Below are positions 7,112 through 13,648 of a stretch of DNA of 30,801 nucleotides, piece by piece; within the stretch, counting starts at the first letter, position 1; each line of letters starts with the position of its first letter. Location: NCBI RefSeq assembly GCF_050176255.1, contig NZ_JBFXIE010000037.1; one strand, written 5' to 3'. The notes beneath the pieces are model-generated. The model did not search any database and had not been told where the DNA came from. It saw only the letters and a list, made by a program, of their open reading frames with translations. The position numbers and the translations under genes are program-made. Origin of the DNA: JBFXIE01 sp050176255 (GTDB taxonomy: Bacteria > Pseudomonadota > Gammaproteobacteria > Burkholderiales > Burkholderiaceae_C).

Positions 7112-8224
7112 TTACTTGAACCGCTGTTCGATGCCGACGATCATGCGTTCGAGCCATTCCTGGCTGGGCGGCTCGATCACATCCACCAGCTGCGCGGGCG
7201 CCGGCACGCCCTTGCCAGCCCACAGCTCGGGGCCGTGCGTGTCCCCGCCGGTGCGAAAGCCAAACTCCTGCGCCAATACGCGCAGCTGCGGGTCGGATTC
7301 CAGCAACTGCCCTACCCGCTCGCCTGCGGGTGTGTAGGGCACCAGCACATGCTTGGAATACAGCGTGGGCTGCGGGTACAGGATCAGCATCTCGCTGTTG
7401 CGGCGCTGCGGGTGCCTGAGCCAGAACTCCACCAGCTGCGATTCATAGGCCACCAGCAGCGGCGCCTTGCCCATGCCCAGGGCCAGGTAGTCCTCGAATG
7501 GTGCGGCCGACGAGCTTTCCTGGAAGCCCTGGCGCAAAAACAGCGGCGCCACCACAGGCATCACGCGGTCAACGTCTTCCTGGCTTTGCACCACCTGCTG
7601 GCTGTTGGCCACATAGCTGGCCAGCGCCAGGTACATCGCCGCGCTGTTGGAACTGCGCACATCGGTGCTGGCGGGCAGCACTGCCTTGCCGGTGGCAAAG
7701 GCGCCCGACTGCTTCAGGTCGCGCCAGCGCGTGCCATTGCCGGCCAGAGTCATCAGGCCGGGCATGTCTGTCACGTAGTAAAAGTCTCCGAGCTTGCGGG
7801 CAATGCCGTTGGCGATCAGGATGTCAGCAATTGGCTTCCAGCTGGCAAAAACGATGGGGGTGTAAAAAGGCGTGTAAACATTGGCGGCCTTGGCCGCGGC
7901 CTTGAGCTGGACGGCGGCAGGCGCGCCAGACGGGAAACCAAAGTCGTACTGCTCGGGGTCGTAGCTGCCCGCAATGCTGCGCGATCCCGCTTTTTGCACC
8001 GTCACGGTCACGCCGTGACTGGCCAGCACCTCACGCACACGCTCGTCCTGAAAAAAGGCCTCTTTCTCAGACCCGATTAACCCGCGCGCCGTCACCGCCT
8101 GCTGCTGCGCCAGTTGCACCTGCTGGCTTTGCACCAGCGACGTGCGCGAGTACCAGATGCCCCCGCCCACACCCACCAGCAAGAGCGCGGCCAGGCCCAG
8201 GGCCAATGCGCGGCGCCCAGTCAT
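7112..8224 (-). CDS. Substrate-binding-like protein, first gene of the TelA cluster
   Basis: The product is 370 aa. An N-terminal hydrophobic segment (residues 5-22, ALALGLAALLLVGVGGGIW) is a signal anchor. The body resembles periplasmic binding proteins: TVTVQKAGSRSIAGSY, YDFGFPSGAPAAVQLKAAAK, FYTPIVFASWKPIADILIAN, and AAMYLALASYVANSQQVV. I know this type only as an uncharacterised protein accompanying telA and vWA genes. The ATG at 8222-8224 was chosen because a hydrophobic export segment follows directly and GAGG lies upstream; the open frame extends 53 codons further but those residues are Arg-rich and lack sense. It is the first gene of a leftward set of five, so the operon promoter should lie in the gap to gloA. 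The ligand is unknown. Confidence 0.75.
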   Translation of the reverse strand: MTGRRALALGLAALLLVGVGGGIWYSRTSLVQSQQVQLAQQQAVTARGLIGSEKEAFFQDERVREVLASHGVTVTVQKAGSRSIAGSYDPEQYDFGFPSGAPAAVQLKAAAKAANVYTPFYTPIVFASWKPIADILIANGIARKLGDFYYVTDMPGLMTLAGNGTRWRDLKQSGAFATGKAVLPASTDVRSSNSAAMYLALASYVANSQQVVQSQEDVDRVMPVVAPLFLRQGFQESSSAAPFEDYLALGMGKAPLLVAYESQLVEFWLRHPQRRNSEMLILYPQPTLYSKHVLVPYTPAGERVGQLLESDPQLRVLAQEFGFRTGGDTHGPELWAGKGVPAPAQLVDVIEPPSQEWLERMIVGIEQRFK

Positions 8225-8391
8225 CGGGCAACCTCGTTTTGTCGTTCGGAAAAATGGATGGTCATGCTTATGCCATGAATCGATTGGAGAGCTTTGTAAG
8301 GCTTGAATGTGACAAAACGCGGCAACTCCCGCGCGCCTTGCTGCAGCACGCCCTGCCCTGCGGGCTTTGCCTTGACGGCACAATGGCGGGC

Positions 8392-8808
8392 ATGAGACTC
8401 CTGCACACCATGCTGCGCGTTGGCAATCTCCAGCGCTCCATAGACTTCTACACCCAGGTGCTGGGCATGCAATTGCTGCGCACCTCCGAGAACCCCGAGT
8501 ACAAATACTCGCTGGCTTTCCTGGGCTTTGACGGCGGCAACCCCGGCCAGGCCGAGATCGAGCTGACCTACAACTGGGGCGTTGAAAGCTACGACATGGG
8601 CACCGCCTACGGCCACATTGCCCTGGGCGTGCCCGATGCCTATGCCGCCTGCGAAAAGATCAAGGCCGCTGGCGGCACCGTGACGCGCGAGGCCGGCCCA
8701 GTCAAAGGCGGCACCACGGTCATCGCCTTCGTGACCGACCCCGACGGCTACAAGATCGAGCTGATACAGCGCAAGGACGATGCCGGCACAGGCACCGGCC
8801 TGCGCTGA
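8392..8808 (+). CDS. gloA: Lactoylglutathione lyase (glyoxalase I)
   Basis: Glyoxalase I converts the hemithioacetal of methylglyoxal and glutathione to S-lactoylglutathione in the cytoplasm. The 138-aa product aligns from memory almost residue for residue with E. coli GloA: MRLLHTMLRVGNLQRSIDFY, LLRTSENPEYKYSLAFLGF, ELTYNWGVESYDMGTAYGHI, and REAGPVKGGTTVIAFVTDPD. Metal ligands expected for the Ni-type enzyme are visible: His5, Glu in IELTYNWG, His in AYGHIAL and Glu in YKIELIQ. The start is placed at MRLLHT to match the family; an ATG three codons upstream is also possible. The gene is divergent from the TelA cluster and convergent with the OmpA-family gene. Confidence 0.95.
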   Translation: MRLLHTMLRVGNLQRSIDFYTQVLGMQLLRTSENPEYKYSLAFLGFDGGNPGQAEIELTYNWGVESYDMGTAYGHIALGVPDAYAACEKIKAAGGTVTREAGPVKGGTTVIAFVTDPDGYKIELIQRKDDAGTGTGLR

Positions 8809-8830
8809 TGGGCGCCGGTTTGCTATTGCG

Positions 8831-8880
8831 GTGATAGCTTGCGGCGCTTTATTTACAAGGGCTACGGCCTGTTTTGATTA
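8831..8880 (+). repeat. Dispersed palindromic repeat, copy R2
   Basis: The sequence reads GATAGCTTGCGGCGCTT, an AT-rich centre, and GCTACGGCCTGTTTTGATT. It is a degenerate copy of the family, located just downstream of gloA and before the terminator. Confidence 0.7.
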
Positions 8881-8892
8881 GAACCAAACCAC

Positions 8893-8922
8893 AAAAAAAG
8901 CCCGGCAATGCCGGGCTTTTTG
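8893..8922. terminator. Bidirectional intrinsic terminator between gloA and the OmpA-family gene
   Basis: The stem AAGCCCGGC / GCCGGGCTT around a 3-4-nt loop is flanked by A-rich sequence on the left and a T run on the right, so it can stop transcription on both strands. It lies between two convergent genes. Confidence 0.9.
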
Positions 8923-8940
8923 CATGGCGTGATCGAAGGC

Positions 8941-9474
8941 TCAGGGCGCCAGGATCACCTCAACGCGGCGGGCCTCTGCGTTGCTGCCGCTGCCTTGCAT
9001 GACCTCGGGTTTTTTCAGCTCAATCTTGTCCTCGGCCACGCCCAGGGCCTTGAGCGCGTCGCGCACGGCCAGGGCGCGCTGCTTGGCCAGCTCGGCGTTG
9101 AGGGCGGCGTCGCCCGTGGCGTCATGAAAGCCCGACACCAGTGCGGTCTTGCCGCCTTCCAGCACGCCCTTGACTACGTCGGCCAGGGCTTCGCTGGCAC
9201 CGGCTGCCAGATCGGCCTTGCCGGTGGCGAAGAAGAACTTGACCACGCCACCCTCCACCACCACGCTGGAGCCGTCTTCGGTGATCACCACGCCGGGGGC
9301 CGCGGCCTCAGCGGCAGGTGCGTCGGCGGTGGTGGCAGCCGCGGGCGCCTGGATGGGCATGCGCTTGTGAAAGCCCAGCCCCACGACTGCGGAAACCACC
9401 AGCGCGATCAGCGCAAACAGAAAGCCGAGTACGACGCGCTGCTCTTTGTCGTCGTCAGAAGTGTTGAAGGACAT
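8941..9474 (-). CDS. OmpA-family peptidoglycan-binding protein with N-terminal membrane anchor
   Basis: The product is 177 aa. Residues 14-33 form a membrane helix (VVLGFLFALIALVVSAVVGL), followed by an Ala/Pro linker to about residue 60 and an OmpA-like domain to the C-terminus: VVKFFFATGKADLAAGASEA, LVSGFHDATGDAALNAELAK and QRALAVRDALKALGV. The last follows the N..L...RA..V...L pattern that holds the peptidoglycan contact residues. The likely role is to tether the inner membrane to the cell wall; the family includes motility and envelope-integrity proteins. No beta-barrel is present, so it is not a porin. It is monocistronic and divergent from sodC, sharing a 194-bp upstream region with it. 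Confidence 0.85.
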   Translation of the reverse strand: MSFNTSDDDKEQRVVLGFLFALIALVVSAVVGLGFHKRMPIQAPAAATTADAPAAEAAAPGVVITEDGSSVVVEGGVVKFFFATGKADLAAGASEALADVVKGVLEGGKTALVSGFHDATGDAALNAELAKQRALAVRDALKALGVAEDKIELKKPEVMQGSGSNAEARRVEVILAP

Positions 9475-9668
9475 GATGAAAACTCCCGTGAATGGTCAAT
9501 GAATCAAGGCCAATAACAAAGCTGCGCGATTGTAGGTTCCGCCGGTGACATCGCCAGCCACTGAGTCGGTGTGCCCACAGCCCCTCGTCGCCCGGCATGG
9601 GCAAGCCTCATTGCGCTGCAGCCCGAATCGCGCTAGTTTGGCGGCCTTGCATTTTCAGGAGACATCGC

Positions 9669-10223
9669 ATGCTCACTCGATCTCTTCCCGGCGCCGCAGC
9701 CGGGTCTGCCGTATGGCTGGCCACACTGGCTGTGGCAAGCCTGGGGCTTGCCGGCTGCGCATCCACCACCGGCGAAACCACTGCCAGCGCGCGCCTGGAG
9801 CCAACGCGGGGCAACAGTGCCCGGGGCATGGTGCGTTTTGTGCAAAACGGCGATGCGGTGCGCGTCAGCGGCACCGTCAGCGGACTCAGGGCGGGCGCGG
9901 AGCACGGCTTTCACGTGCACGAAAAAGGCGACTGCTCCAGCGGCGACGGCAATAGCGCCGGGGGGCACTTCAACCCCGCGGGCGTTCCGCACGGACAGCA
10001 TGGCAGCGGCCAGCATCATGCGGGCGATTTGCCCAATCTGCGCGCTGACGGCGACGGCGTGGCCACGTTCAACTTCGTCTCGCGCAGCATCCGCATTGGC
10101 GACGGCGCCACAGACATCGTGGGCCGCGGCCTGATCGTGCATGCCAACCCGGACGACTACATCACCCAGCCCACGGGCAACGCTGGCGCGCGCCTGGCGT
10201 GCGCGGTGATCGCCGGTCGCTGA
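9669..10223 (+). CDS. sodC: Cu/Zn superoxide dismutase, lipoprotein type
   Basis: The product is 184 aa. The start at 9669 has AGGAG upstream and begins a lipoprotein signal ending LGLAGC (Cys near residue 29), so the enzyme is probably membrane-anchored in the periplasm. SodC disproportionates superoxide to hydrogen peroxide and oxygen. Metal-site segments are present in order: HGFHVHEKGDCSS (copper His), GGHFNPAGVPHG, HHAGDLPNLRADGDG (bridging and zinc ligands, Asp) and GRGLIVHANPDDY (copper His). Two Cys for the intrachain disulfide are present (GDCSS and LACAV). An open frame runs 24 codons upstream but without a signal peptide. Divergent from the OmpA-family gene. Confidence 0.93.
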   Translation: MLTRSLPGAAAGSAVWLATLAVASLGLAGCASTTGETTASARLEPTRGNSARGMVRFVQNGDAVRVSGTVSGLRAGAEHGFHVHEKGDCSSGDGNSAGGHFNPAGVPHGQHGSGQHHAGDLPNLRADGDGVATFNFVSRSIRIGDGATDIVGRGLIVHANPDDYITQPTGNAGARLACAVIAGR

Positions 10224-10269
10224 AGACAGACCGGCAGGGGGCGGCACGCCCTGCGGGCACAATCCGGCC

Positions 10270-10923
10270 ATGAGCAACAGCCCCCTCTCCTCCTCCATTG
10301 CCGATCTGCGCAAAAGCTACGAGCGCGCCCAGCTGAGCGAAGACGCCTCGCACGCCGACCCGCTGCAGCAGTTTGACCAGTGGCTGAAAGAAGCCATTGC
10401 CTCCAAAGTGCCCGAGCCCAACGCCATGACCGTGGCCACCGTGGGCAGCGACCTGCGCCCCAGCACCCGCGTGGTGCTGATCAAGGGCTATGACGAGCGC
10501 GGCATCGTCTGGTTTACCAACTACGACAGCCGCAAGGGCCGCCAGCTCGCGGGCAACCCGTATGCGGCACTGCAGTTTCATTGGGTGGATCTGGAGCGTG
10601 TGGTGCGCATCGAAGGCGTGGTGGAAAAAGTGAGCGACGCCGAGAGCGACGAATACTTTGACAGCCGCCCGCTCGATTCGCGCATCGGCGCCTGGGCCAG
10701 CCCGCAAAGCCAGGTGATCTCGGGCCGAGGCGTGCTGGTGGCCAACGCCGCCAAATACGGCGCGCAGTTCATGCTGAGGCCGCCGCGCCCGCCGCACTGG
10801 GGCGGCTACCGTTTGAAGCCCGACCAGTGGGAGTTCTGGCAGGGGCGCAAGAGCCGCCTGCACGACCGTCTGCGCTACCGCCAGGAGGCTGGCGCCTGGG
10901 TGCGTGAGCGGCTGGCGCCCTGA
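10270..10923 (+). CDS. pdxH: Pyridoxamine 5'-phosphate oxidase
   Basis: PdxH uses FMN and oxygen to convert pyridoxine or pyridoxamine 5'-phosphate into pyridoxal 5'-phosphate. The 217-aa product shows the family's full set of motifs: LRKSYERAQLSE near the N-terminus, PNAMTVATVG, RPSTRVVLIKGYDERGIVWF, TNYDSRKGRQLAGNPYAALQ, FHWVDLERVVRIEGVVEKVS, and near the C-terminus PPHWGGYRLKPDQWEFWQGR followed by KSRLHDRLRYR. Length is typical (~215). It starts 46 nt after sodC on the same strand, so the two may be cotranscribed. It converges on chrA, with a dispersed repeat between the two stop codons. Confidence 0.96.
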   Translation: MSNSPLSSSIADLRKSYERAQLSEDASHADPLQQFDQWLKEAIASKVPEPNAMTVATVGSDLRPSTRVVLIKGYDERGIVWFTNYDSRKGRQLAGNPYAALQFHWVDLERVVRIEGVVEKVSDAESDEYFDSRPLDSRIGAWASPQSQVISGRGVLVANAAKYGAQFMLRPPRPPHWGGYRLKPDQWEFWQGRKSRLHDRLRYRQEAGAWVRERLAP

Positions 10924-10955
10924 GGCAGCGCAGCCCGTAGCAGAGCTGGCGTCAC

Positions 10956-11010
10956 TCCTGAAAGCATAGCTGCCAGCGCACTAGCGACGTGCGCTAGGGG
11001 CAAAAATCAC
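10956..11010 (+). repeat. Dispersed palindromic repeat, copy R3, containing the chrA stop codon
   Basis: The sequence has AGCATAGCTGCCAGCGCACT, then the counter-arm GTGCGCTAGGGGCAAAAAT. The inner arms AGCGCACTAGC / G(T)GCGCTAG can form a hairpin between convergent pdxH and chrA. Its right edge includes 11007-11009, the TGA of chrA, so the repeat may have set the chrA C-terminus. Confidence 0.75.
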
Positions 11011-12239
11011 CCTAAAAACACCCAGCCCGCCACGCCGCACAGAGGAACCACCAGCCACGGCGGCACGCGCGCCCACATCAGTGCCGCACAAGCCACCGCT
11101 GCCAGCGCAAAATCGGCCAGGGTATGAATGGCGCTGGTCCAGACGGGATCGTAGAAAGCCGCCAGCAGCAGGCCCACCACCGCGGCATTGACACCCGAAA
11201 GTGCCGCCCGCGCCCGTGCGCTGTGCCGCAGACGCTCCCAAAACGGTAGCGCGCCCGCCACCAGCAAAAAAGCGGGCACAAAGATGGCCACCAGGCACAC
11301 TGCCGCGCCCGACCAGCCGCCCGCGCCGTGGCCCGCCGCCGCGCCCAAAAAGGCAGCAAAGGTGAACAGCGGCCCCGGCACAGCCTGCGCCAGGCCGTAG
11401 CCCGCCAGAAAATCATCCGGCGCCACCCAGCCGGTGGTCACTACCTCGGCCTGCAGTAGCGGCAGCACCACATGCCCGCCGCCAAACACCAGCGCGCCAG
11501 CGCGGTAAAACGCATCGGCCAGCACCAGCCAGCCCTGCGGCCAGGCGCGCGCGGCCAGGGGCAGCAGCACCAGCAGCGCGGCAAACACCACGAGCAGCAA
11601 CGCCCCGGTGCGTGGCCTGACCCGGGCCGCCAGCGTGTCGTGCACCGCCGGTGACTGTGCGGCGCCCGCCCGTCCCCACAGGGCCAGGCCGGCCAGCGCT
11701 GCCAGCAGCATGGCGCCCAACTGACCGGCCACACCCGGCAGCAGCAGCGCCAGCGCACAGGCCAGCGCCATCAGCAGCAGCCGCGCCGCCCCCCGGCACA
11801 GGCTGCGCGCCATGCCCCACACGGCCTGCGCCACCACGGCCACGGCCGCCACCTTCAGGCCGTGCAGCACCCCCGCGGGCACCAGGCCGTGCCCGGCGAC
11901 CAGCCCCAGGCCCAGCGCCGCCATCACCAGCGCCGACGGCAGCGTGAAGCCCACCCAGGCAGCCAGTGCGCCGCTCCAGCCCGCCTGGCGAAGGCCCAGC
12001 GCCAGACCCACTTGGCTGCTGGCGGGACCAGGCAAAAACTGGCACAGCGCCACCAGGTCGGCATAGGCGCTTTCTTGCAGCCAGCGGCGCCGGGCGACGA
12101 ATTCCTCGCGGAAATAGCCCAGGTGGGCCACCGGCCCGCCAAACGAGGTCAGACCCAGACGCAAAAAGATGAGGAAGACTTGCCAAGCGCTGACGTTGCG
12201 GACGTCAGCGCTGGATGCAGGGGTAGGCATGGAGGTCAT
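11007..12239 (-). CDS. chrA: Chromate efflux transporter, two-domain (long-chain) type
   Basis: ChrA exports chromate across the inner membrane using the proton motive force. The 410-aa product has the duplicated CHR architecture. The N-terminal half includes FLRLGLTSFGGPVAHLGYFR, EEFVARRRWL and CQFLPGPASSQVGLALG. The C-terminal half repeats the theme with GALVFGGGHVVLPLLQAEVV and GYGLAQAVPGPLFTFAAFLG. About ten hydrophobic helices are visible. The N-terminus has two nearby Met codons (12239 and 12230). The protein ends in VFLG with its stop inside the dispersed repeat R3. No chrB regulator is adjacent, and chromosomal ChrA members are not always involved in chromate resistance. Confidence 0.93.
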   Translation of the reverse strand: MTSMPTPASSADVRNVSAWQVFLIFLRLGLTSFGGPVAHLGYFREEFVARRRWLQESAYADLVALCQFLPGPASSQVGLALGLRQAGWSGALAAWVGFTLPSALVMAALGLGLVAGHGLVPAGVLHGLKVAAVAVVAQAVWGMARSLCRGAARLLLMALACALALLLPGVAGQLGAMLLAALAGLALWGRAGAAQSPAVHDTLAARVRPRTGALLLVVFAALLVLLPLAARAWPQGWLVLADAFYRAGALVFGGGHVVLPLLQAEVVTTGWVAPDDFLAGYGLAQAVPGPLFTFAAFLGAAAGHGAGGWSGAAVCLVAIFVPAFLLVAGALPFWERLRHSARARAALSGVNAAVVGLLLAAFYDPVWTSAIHTLADFALAAVACAALMWARVPPWLVVPLCGVAGWVFLG

Positions 12240-12360
12240 GTAACAAACGCAAAAGCCGTGAGTGTGACCGCAGTGTGCGGCAGGCGCATGGCAACGGGCG
12301 TGGCAGCGGGCATGCGCGGCGTGGGTGCCCCTATTGGCCGGTGCCAGCGGGGGGCCATGG

Positions 12361-13233
12361 TCACATCGCGCAGGGGCCTTTCCACACGCCGCTGCGCAGA
12401 CCAGCCGGCGGCTTTTGCGCCCAGACCTGAGCGCAGGCCTCCCAGGCGGGCTCCTGCACGTTCAGGCCGGCGAAGATGCCGTAGCCCTCACCGGCGCGGA
12501 TGTCCTCACCCGCGCTAAGGCTCTCGCCGGCCTTGATCGCGCCCAGGGCGTGGATGGATTCGCCTGCCTTGATGCCCCAGCCTGCCTCCAGGTGCATCAG
12601 GCCGCTGATGGCACCACCCACCACAATGCCCTGCCCCACGCGCAGGCTGCCTGCGCCGCCCACATGGCCGCCCACGCGCAAGCTCTTGCCGCAGTCAATG
12701 CCGCCTTGCACCTGCAAGTCCTGCCCCACGAAGGCGCTGGCGCCCACGGTCAGCGCGCCTTGGCAGACCACGTCCCACGCGGCGCGCAGGTCACCGCCAC
12801 AGTGCAGCGACTGCTGCGTATGCACACCCCAGTCGGTTCGCAAGTCGCCCCCGCAGTGCAGCCTATCGCCGCTCTGGATGCTGGCGCCGGCGCGGATGTC
12901 CTCGCCCGCCACAATGGCACCGCCTGCACGCACGCCGGCTCCCACATGGATGGATCGCCCCACGTGGATCACGCCATCCACCTCGATACCGCCGCGCACC
13001 TGCACCGAGCCGGCGAACACCACTGCCTCGGCTTCCAGGCGATCCACGCTTAACACTGCGTTGGTGGGGCCGAACTGGCCCAGCAGCCACAGCGCGTCGT
13101 CCACACGACCCGCGGCCACCAGTTGATCCAGCGCCTGCTGGTAGCCCACGCCGTCTTCGATATGGCGTGTGAACCAGCGAAAACCATTGGCGCACGGGCT
13201 TTTGGCCCGTAGAAACTGTTTGGTGAATTCCAT
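12361..13233 (-). CDS. Glycine-rich beta-solenoid repeat protein, function unknown
   Basis: The product is 290 aa. Residues 1-75 form a non-repetitive cap (MEFTKQFLRAKSPCANGFRW and DQLVAAGRVDDALWLLGQFG). Residues ~80-265 are short imperfect repeats with hydrophobic/Gly periodicity, such as GVIHVGRSIHVGAGVRAGGA, GALTVGASAFVGQDL and GAIKAGESLSAGEDIRAGEG. This periodicity predicts a beta-solenoid, as in polymer-forming or bactofilin-like proteins, but I cannot place it in a named family. No signal peptide is seen, so it is probably cytoplasmic. The ATG at 13231-13233 has GGAG upstream; the frame is open 83 codons further but those residues look non-coding. Flanked by chrA (same strand, 120 bp) and the TonB receptor, with no functional link evident. 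Confidence 0.7.
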   Translation of the reverse strand: MEFTKQFLRAKSPCANGFRWFTRHIEDGVGYQQALDQLVAAGRVDDALWLLGQFGPTNAVLSVDRLEAEAVVFAGSVQVRGGIEVDGVIHVGRSIHVGAGVRAGGAIVAGEDIRAGASIQSGDRLHCGGDLRTDWGVHTQQSLHCGGDLRAAWDVVCQGALTVGASAFVGQDLQVQGGIDCGKSLRVGGHVGGAGSLRVGQGIVVGGAISGLMHLEAGWGIKAGESIHALGAIKAGESLSAGEDIRAGEGYGIFAGLNVQEPAWEACAQVWAQKPPAGLRSGVWKGPCAM

Positions 13234-13648
13234 GCGACGCTCCAATCCTTGATGGCCTGCGCAGCGTTGCGCGCAAGGCCTGCCAATCCGGTGGACGGCC
13301 TGCCCGCGCCAGCGGACACGGGCCATTTCATCCACCGCCGCGCAGGGCGGGTGCCCGGCGATGGTGGTTCTGCGCAATGAAAAGAGGGGGAGTGTTTTAT
13401 CGCCGGGCGGAGGAATGTGCGACCGGCTTGTATGGCCAGATCTCACGCACCACGGCGTCGCCAGCCGCGCAGCCGCGCGCAAGGATGCTGTTGGTGGGGG
13501 TGGATGGGCACATGGGGGTGCATGCTAACAGCGGCCCGCCGCCAACAACAAACTTGTCGCACGGCTGCGCGCGGTCTTTGCCGCACCGCCGTGCGGGCTG
13601 CGCTGCGGCTGTGCCTGCGCACCCGCAGCGACCCGTGGACGACCAGAA
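13234..13648. other. 415-bp intergenic region
   Basis: The stretch between the TonB receptor stop and the beta-solenoid gene is GC-rich and has no frame with recognisable content. It should contain the receptor's terminator and the promoter of the solenoid gene, but I see no clear hairpin with T run and no convincing -35/-10 pair. Confidence 0.5.

Noticed and set aside
13234..13648. Possible riboswitch or structured RNA
   Set aside because: No conserved core of a known riboswitch class (cobalamin, TPP, FMN and similar) was recognised; stems seen are expected from the GC content.
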